DNA of 29,146 nucleotides from positions 1-29,146 of the forward strand of contig JAZSCX010000070.1 of assembly GCA_045530865.1 (NCBI GenBank), written 5' to 3'. Shown here one piece after another: positions 7,198-14,631 of this stretch. The notes beneath the pieces were generated by a model. It saw only the letters and a program-made list of their open reading frames with translations, had not been told where the DNA came from and did not search any database. Each line of letters begins with the position of its first letter. The stretch's first letter is position 1. The translations under genes were made by a program, and so were the position numbers. The DNA comes from Avoscillospira sp045530865 (GTDB lineage Bacteria; Bacillota; Clostridia; Oscillospirales; Oscillospiraceae).

Positions 7198-8505
7198 ATG
7201 GAACAAGTCACCTTACCGCAGCTGCTGGCCGCACGGGAACAACGTGTTCTTCGGCAGCAGGAACTTCTGCAAACCGGCAAGCCCCTGCTGTGCTTCACCA
7301 TGAATATTGCAGGCCCCGTCAAGACCTCCCCCCTGATTGAGCGGGGCTTCCGGCTGGGACTGCGGCGGCTGCAGGGACAGCTGCTGCGGCTGAAACTTCC
7401 TGTTTTGCAGCGGGAAACCCGCTTTCTGCCCACCGGACCGGAGGCGTTTTTCGTTTTGGATGCCCCGTCAGAGCGGATCAAGGCCATGGCGGTGGATCTG
7501 GAAGAAGCCGATGAACTGGGGCGGCTGCTGGATCTGGACGTGATCGACCCCATCCTTGGCAAGCTGGAACGGCAGCAGGAGCGGGGCTGCCTGATCTGCG
7601 GCGCACCGGGCCGGGCCTGCGCCAGAAGCCGCGCCCACACCGTGGAAGCATTGCAGGCAAAGACCACCCAACTGCTGACCAAAGCCCTCCGGCTGCATGA
7701 CCGGCAGCAGGCAGCAGAGCTGGCCTGCCGTGCCCTGTTATATGAAGCCTGCACCACACCCAAGCCCGGTCTGGTGGATCGGGAGAACAGCGGCAGCCAC
7801 CGGGATATGGATCTGTTTTCCTTTCTGGCCGGTGCGGCGGCTTTGACGCCGTATTTTGAAACATGTACCGAAATTGGGCAGGAAACAGCCCATCTGCCGC
7901 CGGAGGAGACCTTCCGGCAGCTGCGCCTGCCGGGGAAAATGGCGGAGGGAGAGATGTATCTTGCCACAGGCGGGGTCAATACCCACAAGGGCGCAGTGTT
8001 CCTGATGGGCATCCTCTGCGGTGCACTGGGACGGCTGGAAACCTGGGCGAATCCCTGCGAAATTTTGGCGGAATGCGCTGCCATGACCCGGGGAATCACC
8101 CCAAAAGAGCTGAAGAACAGCCCCCAAAACACGGCAGGAGAGCGTTTTTTTGCTTATTATTCCATTGGCGGCATCCGTTGGGAAGCAGAAAACGGCCTTC
8201 CGACCGTCAAAAACCACGGTTTGCCCGCACTGGAAACCGGCTGCACCTTGGAAGAAGCCGGGTGCCATGCGCTGCTCGCCATGATGGCAAACGCGGAGGA
8301 CACGGCTCTGCTGAACCGGGGCGGTGTGGATGGCTGGCAGTGGGTCAAAAACCGTGCCGCTGAAATTCTGCGGGAGGGCGTGACCGCCGATGCTCTGCGG
8401 GAACTGGATCGGGAGATGATCGGGAAAAATCTCTCCCCCGGCGGCAGCGCCGATCTGCTGGCCGTGTGCTATTTCCTCCATTTTCTGCAGAAAGAAGCCC
8501 TATAA
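7198..8505 (+). CDS. citXG: CitXG fusion: prosthetic group synthase and holo-citrate lyase synthase
   Basis: One 435-residue protein covers both steps of citrate lyase cofactor installation. Residues 1 to ~170 are CitX-like (apo-citrate lyase phosphoribosyl-dephospho-CoA transferase), with RETRFLPTGPEAFFVL and GRLLDLDV at 108-115; a CxxC at 131-134 (CLICGAPGRAC) follows. Residues ~171-435 are CitG-like (triphosphoribosyl-dephospho-CoA synthase), with TPKPGLVD at 187-194, NSGSHRDMD and GVNTHKG at 259-265. ATG 7198 is chosen over a TTG at 7180 because GGGAGG sits 7 nt upstream. Fused CitXG proteins are known in some bacteria; separate genes are the enterobacterial form. It is probably cotranscribed with gntR and ends at the 8511-8654 hairpin. 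Confidence 0.93.
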   Translation: MEQVTLPQLLAAREQRVLRQQELLQTGKPLLCFTMNIAGPVKTSPLIERGFRLGLRRLQGQLLRLKLPVLQRETRFLPTGPEAFFVLDAPSERIKAMAVDLEEADELGRLLDLDVIDPILGKLERQQERGCLICGAPGRACARSRAHTVEALQAKTTQLLTKALRLHDRQQAAELACRALLYEACTTPKPGLVDRENSGSHRDMDLFSFLAGAAALTPYFETCTEIGQETAHLPPEETFRQLRLPGKMAEGEMYLATGGVNTHKGAVFLMGILCGALGRLETWANPCEILAECAAMTRGITPKELKNSPQNTAGERFFAYYSIGGIRWEAENGLPTVKNHGLPALETGCTLEEAGCHALLAMMANAEDTALLNRGGVDGWQWVKNRAAEILREGVTADALRELDREMIGKNLSPGGSADLLAVCYFLHFLQKEAL

Positions 8506-8510
8506 CAAAG

Positions 8511-8654
8511 AAGGGCCTGTTGCAAAATAGACTTTTCTGAAAAACACCCTAATATTTTAGCGGTAGGAACCACGATTTGTTCGTGACTCCTACCGCTATT
8601 TCTAACTTTTAGAAAGGGACATTTTTGAAAAACCGCATTTTGCAACAGGCCCTT
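8511..8654. mobile_element. MITE-like element with 18-bp perfect terminal inverted repeats, acting as terminator
   Basis: AAGGGCCTGTTGCAAAAT (8511-8528) is exactly repeated inverted at 8637-8654. A second nested hairpin lies inside (AGCGGTAGGA 8559-8568 with 8588-8597, and CACGA/TCGTG within). There is no ORF. The terminal sequence recalls IS6/IS1182-type ends (..CTGTTGCAAA..). I saw no convincing target duplication. TTTTGTTT after the right arm makes it a likely terminator for citXG; T-rich sequence is lacking on the other side. Confidence 0.75.
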
Positions 8655-8658
8655 TTGT

Positions 8659-8808
8659 TTACTTGCCGCAGCCCATGCAGCCCCCCTGACAGTTTTTACA
8701 GTCGGGGCAGCCAATGCATTTGACGCCGCGCTTTTTCTGCCGGATCACATAGCCGGCTGCCAGACCAATCACGACGATCACAATGGCAATGACGATGATA
8801 TCAGTCAT
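8659..8808 (-). CDS. FeoB-associated Cys-rich membrane protein
   Basis: This 49-residue ORF begins MTDIIVIAIVIVVIGLAAGY, a single N-terminal membrane helix. A basic stretch (RQKKRG) follows, then CIGC, CKNC and CMGC, seven cysteines in 14 residues. This is the layout of the FeoB-associated Cys-rich family (PF12669), small proteins found next to feoB and proposed to help Fe(II) passage or to anchor at FeoB. It starts 15 nt after the feoB stop with GGAGGG-like ribosome binding sequence between them, so it is the last gene of the feo operon. The stop codon overlaps the T-run of the neighbouring MITE-like terminator. The family match is by motif reading. Confidence 0.85.
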   Translation of the reverse strand: MTDIIVIAIVIVVIGLAAGYVIRQKKRGVKCIGCPDCKNCQGGCMGCGK

Positions 8809-8823
8809 AGGCTCCCTCCGTTC

Positions 8824-10815
8824 TTATTTCCGTGCGTATTCTTTTTTCAGTTCCAGCTCGCTTTTGCGGATCAGCACCATGATGATCGCCGCAAAGGCTG
8901 CCATGGCGATCAGGCCGCCGAGGAAGCCGCCGCCCACCGCACCGGTGGTAATCAGCGTACCGATCTGATAGACCAGATAGCCCACGGTGAAGCCGATGCC
9001 CAGCTGCAGGCCGATGCCGCCCCAGAGCCATTTTGCGCTCTTCATTTCCGCATTCATGGCGCCGATGGCCGCAAAGCAGGGAGGAGAATAGAGATTGAAC
9101 ATCAGGTAGGCCAGAGCCGCCACCTTGGTGATGGCAAAGACTGCCGCGACCTCAGAGCCTGCGCCCTCCATCAGGGCCAGTTCTTCCGTATCGATCAGAT
9201 TCTCCAGACCCACGAAGCAGACAGCCAGTGTGCCGACCACATTTTCCTTGGCGATGAAGCCGGTAACAGCTGCCGCCGCCAGCTGCCAGCTGAGGACGCC
9301 CACCACGGGCACCAGCAGGTAGGCAAAGGGGCTGGCGATGGAGGCCAGAATGGAATCGCTGGCAGCTTCCGCAACGGTGAAGCTCCAGGTAAAGGTCTGC
9401 ATGATCTGCACAGCGGTGTTGCAGATCAGGATGATGGTGGCAGCCTTGACGATATAGGCCCAGCCACGGCTGCACATCTCCAGGAAGGCGCGCTTCAGGG
9501 AGGGCTGCTTGTACTCCGGCAATTCGATGATAAAGAAGGACTTTCTGACCTTGTGGCCGGTGATCTTATTGACCAGCAGAGCGCCCACAAAGATCAAAAC
9601 AATGCCGCAGAAATACATCAGGAAGCTGACCCAGCCGGCATTATCAAAGAAGGCGCCGGCAAACAGGGCGATGACCGGAATCTTGGCGCCGCAGGGCATA
9701 AAGGGAGTCAGCATGGCGGTAGCTCTGCGCTCCCGCTCATTGCGGATGGTACGGGAGGCCATGACGCCGGGGATGGCGCAGCCGATGCCGATGACAAAGG
9801 GGATAACGGACTTGCCGGACAGGCCGACCTTCTTGAAAATGGGATCCAGCACTACGGAGACGCGGGCCATATAGCCGCAGTCCTCCAGCAGGGCGATCAG
9901 GAAGTACATGACCATGACCAGCGGCAGGAAGCCGATGACCGCGATGACGCCGCCGATGACGCCATCCACCAGCAGAGCGGAGACCAGAGGGGAGGCGCTT
10001 TCCAGCAGACCGCCGACCCAACTCTGGAAGATTTCCAGCCATGCCACCAGTGTATCTGCCAGCAGGGGGCCGACCCACGCCTGGGAGATCTGGAACACCA
10101 GATACATGACCACAGCGAAAATGGCAATGCCGCCGATGGGATGGGTCAGAACCGCGTCCAGTTCATCGCTCTGGTTCTTCTGATTCGTCCGGAACTTCCG
10201 GCGCTCCACTGCAGCTACGATCTGATTGACAAACCGGAACCGCTTGCGGTCTGCCGCTTCCACAGCTTTCTTATCGGTGAGCTCCACAATTCCCTGCTCG
10301 TAGGGTGCTTTCTGGCTCTTGCCGATCTGATTGGCAGCCATCCGGATCAGTTCCTTCAGACCCTCGCCGGAGGTGGAAGCCGTTTCCACCACGGGAACGC
10401 CCAGCTTCATGGACAGGGCCGCCACATTAATGGTGGTCTGCTTTTTCTCGTTGACATCTGATTTATTCAGCGCCACCACCATCGGAATGCCCAGTTCCAG
10501 CAGCTGGGTGGTGAAGAACAGGCTGCGGCTGAGATTGGTCGCATCCACGATATTCACGATCACATCGGGATTTTCGTGCCTGACATAGGAGCTGGTGATG
10601 CTCTCTTCGGCAGTGAAGGGAGACATGGAGTAGGCGCCGGGAAGGTCTACAGCCACCAGGGTCTCCGCGCCGTCATAATAGCTCTTTTTGATCGGATGCT
10701 CTTTCTTTTCCACCGTGACACCCGCCCAGTTGCCGACCTTTTCATTTCTGCCGGTGAGGGCGTTGAACATGGTGGTCTTACCGCTGTTGGGATTGCCTGC
10801 AAATGCAATTCTCAT
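8824..10815 (-). CDS. feoB: Ferrous iron transport protein B
   Basis: FeoB is the GTPase-linked inner-membrane Fe(II) importer. The 663-residue protein has the N-terminal G domain with GNPNSGKT (7-14), DLPGAYSM and NKSD motifs, then a helical insert, then multiple membrane helices with the two 'gate' regions (GYMARVSVVLD..., IPFVIGIGCAIPGVMASRTI and MPCGAKIPVIALFAGAF contain the conserved cysteines). I start at 10815, since MRIAFAGNPNSGKTT is the usual N-terminus and AGGAGG is 7 nt upstream; a longer frame to 10872 would run through the promoter. It lies downstream of feoA with its own promoter (10840-10868). Confidence 0.97.
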   Translation of the reverse strand: MRIAFAGNPNSGKTTMFNALTGRNEKVGNWAGVTVEKKEHPIKKSYYDGAETLVAVDLPGAYSMSPFTAEESITSSYVRHENPDVIVNIVDATNLSRSLFFTTQLLELGIPMVVALNKSDVNEKKQTTINVAALSMKLGVPVVETASTSGEGLKELIRMAANQIGKSQKAPYEQGIVELTDKKAVEAADRKRFRFVNQIVAAVERRKFRTNQKNQSDELDAVLTHPIGGIAIFAVVMYLVFQISQAWVGPLLADTLVAWLEIFQSWVGGLLESASPLVSALLVDGVIGGVIAVIGFLPLVMVMYFLIALLEDCGYMARVSVVLDPIFKKVGLSGKSVIPFVIGIGCAIPGVMASRTIRNERERRATAMLTPFMPCGAKIPVIALFAGAFFDNAGWVSFLMYFCGIVLIFVGALLVNKITGHKVRKSFFIIELPEYKQPSLKRAFLEMCSRGWAYIVKAATIILICNTAVQIMQTFTWSFTVAEAASDSILASIASPFAYLLVPVVGVLSWQLAAAAVTGFIAKENVVGTLAVCFVGLENLIDTEELALMEGAGSEVAAVFAITKVAALAYLMFNLYSPPCFAAIGAMNAEMKSAKWLWGGIGLQLGIGFTVGYLVYQIGTLITTGAVGGGFLGGLIAMAAFAAIIMVLIRKSELELKKEYARK

Positions 10816-10839
10816 GGAGAGGCCTCCTCTTTTTTGCTG

Positions 10840-10868
10840 AATATATTTTGACAGATTTTGCTGTGCAA
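10840..10868 (-). promoter_or_regulatory. Sigma-A promoter for feoB
   Basis: On the - strand TTGCAC (10868-10863) and TATATT (10845-10840) are 17 bp apart, predicting a start near 10833, ~18 nt before the feoB ATG. An operator-like palindrome lies 12 bp upstream of the -35 box. Confidence 0.65.
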
Positions 10869-10880
10869 ACACAAGATGTT

Positions 10881-10896
10881 GTTAGTCGCAACTAAC
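10881..10896. promoter_or_regulatory. Operator-like palindrome, feoA-feoB gap (copy 1)
   Basis: GTTAGTCGCAACTAAC has perfect 6-bp half-sites (GTTAGT/ACTAAC) around CGCA. It shares TTAGT-N4-NCTAAC with the two copies upstream of feoA. DtxR/MntR-type metalloregulators bind TTAG/CTAA-rich palindromes, so an iron-dependent repressor is plausible. Confidence 0.65.
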
Positions 10897-10937
10897 TGAT
10901 GTGCTGAAAAAATTCGCCCTGCGAACTTTTTTCAATC

Positions 10938-11150
10938 TCAAACGATGATCGCCCCTGCCAGCTGCTTATCGATGTTATACCGGGCATCCTTGATGGCCAC
11001 AGTACAGCCGCTGCGTTTGCGGGAAACCACCGTAATGGGCTCGCCGCTGTAGCAGCCCAGAGAGAACAAAAACGCATTGAGCTCTTCATCATCCGTTTCG
11101 ATGGCCTGAATGATATATTCCTTTCCTTCCTGCGCCTCATTGAGGGTCAT
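10938..11150 (-). CDS. feoA: Ferrous iron transport protein A
   Basis: FeoA is the small SH3-like cytosolic partner of FeoB. I start at ATG 11150, giving 70 residues (MTLNEAQEGKEYII...), because the AGGTGA ribosome site lies directly upstream; alternative starts GTG 11159 and ATG 11156 would overlap that site. The sequence shows the family's pattern: an opening 'L.E...G..Y.I', ELNAFLFSLGCYSGEPITVVSR and a final VAIKDARYNIDKQLAGAIIV. It precedes feoB with a 122-nt gap containing a separate promoter and operator copy. Identification is secure at the family level. Confidence 0.92.
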   Translation of the reverse strand: MTLNEAQEGKEYIIQAIETDDEELNAFLFSLGCYSGEPITVVSRKRSGCTVAIKDARYNIDKQLAGAIIV

Positions 11151-11185
11151 ACACATCACCTGATCTTTTTTGACCCGCCGTCGAA

Positions 11186-11201
11186 ATTAGTCTATCCTAA
11201 C
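11186..11201. promoter_or_regulatory. Operator-like palindrome, feoA leader (copy 2)
   Basis: ATTAGTCTATCCTAAC matches the TTAGT-N4-NCTAAC pattern. It lies 33 bp (about three helical turns) from copy 3, inside the predicted feoA leader. Confidence 0.6.
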
Positions 11202-11218
11202 CGACAGCAGAAAAAATA

Positions 11219-11234
11219 ATTAGTCACCGCTAAC
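11219..11234. promoter_or_regulatory. Operator-like palindrome at the feoA transcript start (copy 3)
   Basis: ATTAGTCACCGCTAAC begins a few bases downstream of the predicted feoA start site (near 11237), a position where a bound repressor would block transcription. Confidence 0.65.
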
Positions 11235-11243
11235 TTCGCGTAT

Positions 11244-11272
11244 ATCATACTACCGGCTTTTGGATTTGTCAA
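11244..11272 (-). promoter_or_regulatory. Consensus sigma-A promoter for feoA
   Basis: On the - strand TTGACA (11272-11267) and TATGAT (11249-11244) are separated by exactly 17 bp. Confidence 0.85.
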
Positions 11273-11381
11273 CCATTGAATGGAGAAAGCGGAAAATTTT
11301 TTAGCATAAGTTAAAATCGCTGCGGTGGCCGGGGTTGCCGCGCCCTACGGAGGGATACGGAGTACGTGCGAACAGATGCAG

Positions 11382-11409
11382 TTGCACAAAATGGATTTTC
11401 CTGTATAAT
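11382..11409 (+). promoter_or_regulatory. Sigma-A promoter for the L,D-transpeptidase gene
   Basis: TTGCAC (11382-11387) and TATAAT (11404-11409) have a 16-bp spacer; the start is predicted near 11416, with GGAGG at 11432-11436 before the ATG at 11444. Confidence 0.8.
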
Positions 11410-11443
11410 AGACATCAGAAAACTTTTTGCTGGAGGATCGCAA

Positions 11444-12802
11444 ATGCGCAAAAAGCTGCTATGTTTCCTGTTGCTTCTGGCGCTGCTGACCGGCACCGTA
11501 TCCGCTGCCGGTGCAGGACAGACGCCCTACGCTATCCGGGTCAACCGGGCCATGAATACCGTGACCATCTATACCCTGGACGAAGCCGGACAATATACCG
11601 TTCCCGTCAAGGCCATGGTCTGCTCCACCGCAAGACCGGGCCATACCACGCCGCTGGGCGATTTCCGGCTGGAAGCCTACCGCTCCGAATGGCGGCTGAT
11701 GTTTGACGGTACATACGGTCAGTATGCCACCTGCTTCAAGGGCAACTACCTGTTCCATTCCATCTGCTATGCCGATGATTCCCACGATGCCATGGTGCGG
11801 GACTCCTACAACAAGCTGGGGGAACCGGCCTCCATGGGCTGCGTGCGGCTGCAGACCATCGACGCCAAATGGATCTATGACAACTGCGGCGCAGGGACGC
11901 CGGTGACGGTCTATGACGATCCGGAAAGTCCCGGTCCTCTGGGCAAGCCGGAGCCTGTGTTTGACGAGATCCCGGAAGAGCTGTACAACGGCTGGGATCC
12001 TTCCGATCCTGCGCCGGGCAATCCGTGGCACACGGCGCCGGTGACACTGCTGGAGCTGGCACCGGAAGCACTGAATCTGACTGCAGGTGAAGCAGCACAG
12101 CTGCATGTTACCGTGGAGCCCATAACAGCGCTTCTCACATGGGCCAGCAGCAACGAAGCCGTTGCCAGTGTCAGCCAGTCCGGCAAGGTAACTGCACTGT
12201 CGGAAGGTACCGCGGAGATCTCTGTCCGGGGCATTCACGGTATGACTGCCCTCTGCGATGTGACGGTGAACGGTGAACTGCTGCCCTTTGACGATCTGAT
12301 TCCCGGTGAATGGTACTACAGGGAGCTTCGGCTGGCACTGGAAGCGGGCCTGTTCAACGGGCTGGGCGACCGGAAATTTGCTCCCAACGGCACCATGACC
12401 CGCGCCATGGTGGTGCAGGCCCTGTACAATGCCGCAGGCCGCCCCGAAGCGCCGCAGGAGCAGCCCTTTGTGGATGTGGCGGAGAATGCATGGTACCGGG
12501 ATGCCGTGGCATGGGCCACGGACAAGGGTCTGGTGAAAGGCGTGAACAATAAGCGCTTTGCGCCGGAGCAGACGATGACCCGGCAGGAACTGGCTACGAT
12601 TCTCTGGCGTCGGGCAGGTTCTCCGGCGGAGACTGCTGATTTTTCCGCCTATGCCGATGGGGAACAGGTTGCGGAGTATGCCTTTGAGCCCATGGCATGG
12701 CTGGTCAGCCGTGGATATCTGGAAATCAAGGCCGGCAGACTGCAGCCCGCCAGCCCGATCTCCCGGGCAGAAGCGGCGATCCTTTTCTATCGGACAAAAT
12801 GA
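11444..12802 (+). CDS. Secreted L,D-transpeptidase with Big2 and three SLH domains
   Basis: The 452-residue protein starts with a signal peptide (MRKKLLCFLLLLALLTGTVSAAGA). Residues ~28-165 form a YkuD-type L,D-transpeptidase domain: TPLGDF, the catalytic-region histidine in LFHSICY, and SMGCVRL, the S-x-G-C-x-R motif with the nucleophilic cysteine. A Pro-rich linker leads to a bacterial Ig-like Big2 domain (about 200-275: LNLTAGEAAQLHVTVEP...ISVRGI). Three SLH repeats follow (~287-340, ~345-398, ~400-452), each with the W/Y...G.F....MTR or SRAE pattern. It probably crosslinks or modifies peptidoglycan while held to cell-wall polymer by the SLH domains. It is transcribed alone. ATG 11444 is used because it gives a proper signal peptide and has GGAGG 7 nt upstream. 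Confidence 0.92.
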   Translation: MRKKLLCFLLLLALLTGTVSAAGAGQTPYAIRVNRAMNTVTIYTLDEAGQYTVPVKAMVCSTARPGHTTPLGDFRLEAYRSEWRLMFDGTYGQYATCFKGNYLFHSICYADDSHDAMVRDSYNKLGEPASMGCVRLQTIDAKWIYDNCGAGTPVTVYDDPESPGPLGKPEPVFDEIPEELYNGWDPSDPAPGNPWHTAPVTLLELAPEALNLTAGEAAQLHVTVEPITALLTWASSNEAVASVSQSGKVTALSEGTAEISVRGIHGMTALCDVTVNGELLPFDDLIPGEWYYRELRLALEAGLFNGLGDRKFAPNGTMTRAMVVQALYNAAGRPEAPQEQPFVDVAENAWYRDAVAWATDKGLVKGVNNKRFAPEQTMTRQELATILWRRAGSPAETADFSAYADGEQVAEYAFEPMAWLVSRGYLEIKAGRLQPASPISRAEAAILFYRTK

Positions 12803-12804
12803 AC

Positions 12805-12839
12805 ACAACCCCGCCGTTTCGCTGGAACGGCGGGGTTGT
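12805..12839. terminator. Bidirectional hairpin between convergent genes
   Basis: CAACCCCGCCGTT (12806-12818) pairs with 12826-12838 around a 7-nt loop. The T-tract is weak on both sides, but the position between the convergent transpeptidase and DUF711 genes supports a terminator. Confidence 0.75.
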
Positions 12840-12904
12840 AACGTTGTAGGAGTGACCTTGACTATCTGCAGCGTCGCGCCCTACGGGGCTGTAGGGAACG
12901 GGTT

Positions 12905-14266
12905 CTAATTCTTCAGACTCTGCATGGGGGCGGGGATTCTACCGCCGCGGGCCACAAAAGCGTCGGCGCTTTCGGGATGTACCGGCATGACGGGAGCCTC
13001 ACCCAGCAGACCGCCGAATTCTACCATGTCGCCCACCTGCTTGCCGGGAGCGGGAATGATGCGGACGGCGGTGGTCTTGGAGTTGACCATGCCGATGGCG
13101 GCTTCGTCGGCGATGATGGCGGAGATGGTGGAGGCGGGGGTATCACCGGGGACGGCGATCATGTCCAGACCCACGGAGCATACGCAGGTCATGGCCTCCA
13201 GCTTGTCCAGCGTCAGCACACCGGACTGGGCGGCAGCGATCATGCCCTCGTCCTCAGAAACGGGGATAAAAGCGCCGGACAGGCCGCCGACACTGGAGGA
13301 CGCCATGACGCCGCCTTTTTTGACGGCATCGTTCAGCAGCGCCAGCGCCGCGGTGGTGCCGTGGCAGCCGCAGGTCTGCAGGCCCATGGCCTCCAGAATC
13401 CGGGCAACGGAGTCGCCCACGGCAGGGGTGGGCGCCAGAGACAGATCCACCACGCCAAAGGGCACATTCAGGCGGCGGGAAGCCTCCTGTGCCACCAGCT
13501 GACCCATGCGGGTGATGCGGAAGGCGGTTTTCTTGATGGTTTCCGCCACCACATCCAGCGGCTGACCCTTGCATTCCTGCAGGGCGTGGGAAACTACGCC
13601 GGGGCCGGAAACGCCCACGTTGATGACGGTTTCCGGTTCGCCCACACCGTGGAACGCGCCTGCCATAAAGGGGTTGTCCTCCACGGCGTTGCAGAAAATG
13701 ACCAGCTTGGCGCAGGCCATGCCGCCGTTGTTGGCGGTGAGGGCTGCGGCCCGCTTGACGGTCTCGCCCATGAGCTTCACGGCATCCATGTTGATGCCGG
13801 CCTTGGTGGAGCCCACATTGACGCTGGAGCAGACCACGTCGGTGGTGGCCAGCGCTTCGGGAATGGCCTGAATCAGGCGGCGGTCACCGGAGCTCATGCC
13901 CTTTTGCACCAGTGCGGAAAAACCACCGATGAAGTTGACGCCGCATTCCTTGGCAGCCCGGTCCATGGCAATGGCGAAGGGCACAAAGTCCTCGGTCTGG
14001 GAAGCGCCGCCCACAAGGGCAATGGGTGTGACGGAGATGCGCTTGTTGATGATGGGAATGCCCAGTTCTTTTTCAATTCGCTCGCCGGTGGGCACCAGAT
14101 TCTGGGCGCAGCGGCAGATCTTATCGTAAATTTTGTTGGCGCAGACTCTGGGATTGGGATCGGCGCAGTCCAGCAGGGTGATACCCATGGTGATGGTACG
14201 GATATCCAGATGCTGGTTGGAGATCATATCCACTGTCTGCATGATGTCGTGATGGGAAAGAAGCAT
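12905..14266 (-). CDS. UPF0210 / DUF711 (PFL-like) family protein
   Basis: The 453-residue protein matches the UPF0210/DUF711 family: LDIRTITMGITLLDCAD near the N-terminus, RIEKELGIPIINKRISVTPIALVGG, NFIGGFSALVQKG, VCSSVNVGSTKAGINMDAV, and GCHGTTAALALLNDAVKKGG. The family resembles glycyl-radical/pyruvate-formate-lyase-like barrels in fold, but the biochemical role is not established to my knowledge. AGGAGG precedes ATG 14266. The ACT-domain gene lies 21 nt upstream; this pair is conserved across Firmicutes and archaea, hinting that the ACT protein senses a small ligand for it. Confidence 0.93.
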   Translation of the reverse strand: MLLSHHDIMQTVDMISNQHLDIRTITMGITLLDCADPNPRVCANKIYDKICRCAQNLVPTGERIEKELGIPIINKRISVTPIALVGGASQTEDFVPFAIAMDRAAKECGVNFIGGFSALVQKGMSSGDRRLIQAIPEALATTDVVCSSVNVGSTKAGINMDAVKLMGETVKRAAALTANNGGMACAKLVIFCNAVEDNPFMAGAFHGVGEPETVINVGVSGPGVVSHALQECKGQPLDVVAETIKKTAFRITRMGQLVAQEASRRLNVPFGVVDLSLAPTPAVGDSVARILEAMGLQTCGCHGTTAALALLNDAVKKGGVMASSSVGGLSGAFIPVSEDEGMIAAAQSGVLTLDKLEAMTCVCSVGLDMIAVPGDTPASTISAIIADEAAIGMVNSKTTAVRIIPAPGKQVGDMVEFGGLLGEAPVMPVHPESADAFVARGGRIPAPMQSLKN

Positions 14267-14287
14267 GGTAAAAGACCTCCTGTCCGA

Positions 14288-14557
14288 TCAAATGCGGTGC
14301 ATGGCGTGGAAGATGTCCTCCCGCTGGATCCGGATGGAGAGGCCGGTTTTCAGCTCATGGGAATGGAGAGCTTCGCTGATCTGGTCGAAGGTTTTATTGG
14401 AATCGCCGGAGTCCACCAGCATGGTCATGGTAAACAGGCCATGCATGACGGTCTGGCTGATGTCGATGATGTTGACCTGCATGGAGGCCAGCAGGGAGCA
14501 GACCTCGCCGATGATGCCGACCCGGTCAGAGCCGATCACAGTGATAATGGATTTCAT
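14288..14557 (-). CDS. ACT domain protein (UPF0237)
   Basis: This 89-residue protein consists of one ACT-type ligand-binding domain, starting MKSIITVIGSDRVGIIGEV, with NIIDISQTVMHGLFTMTMLVD in the middle and a second ferredoxin-like half ending in FHAMHRI. It is of the UPF0237 family and normally pairs with the DUF711 gene, as here (21-nt gap). AAGGAGG precedes the ATG. It is likely a small regulatory or ligand-binding partner; the ligand is unknown. No clear own promoter was seen downstream of the glyS terminator, so transcription may partly come from glyS read-through. Confidence 0.92.
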   Translation of the reverse strand: MKSIITVIGSDRVGIIGEVCSLLASMQVNIIDISQTVMHGLFTMTMLVDSGDSNKTFDQISEALHSHELKTGLSIRIQREDIFHAMHRI

Positions 14558-14590
14558 GGATATTCCTCCTTATAATGGGATGGAGCAAAA

Positions 14591-14620
14591 GCAGGAGCAG
14601 TCGGGAAAGACTGCTCCTGC
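14591..14620 (-). terminator. Intrinsic terminator of glyS
   Basis: A perfect 12-bp stem (GCAGGAGCAGTC and complement, 6-nt loop) is followed on the - strand by TTTTG, 12 nt after the glyS stop. Confidence 0.88.
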
Positions 14621-14631
14621 CGCGGACACAA

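Noticed and set aside
12977..14575. 532-codon open frame opposite the DUF711 and ACT genes
   Set aside because: Gly/His/Asp-rich shadow translation of strongly supported - strand genes.
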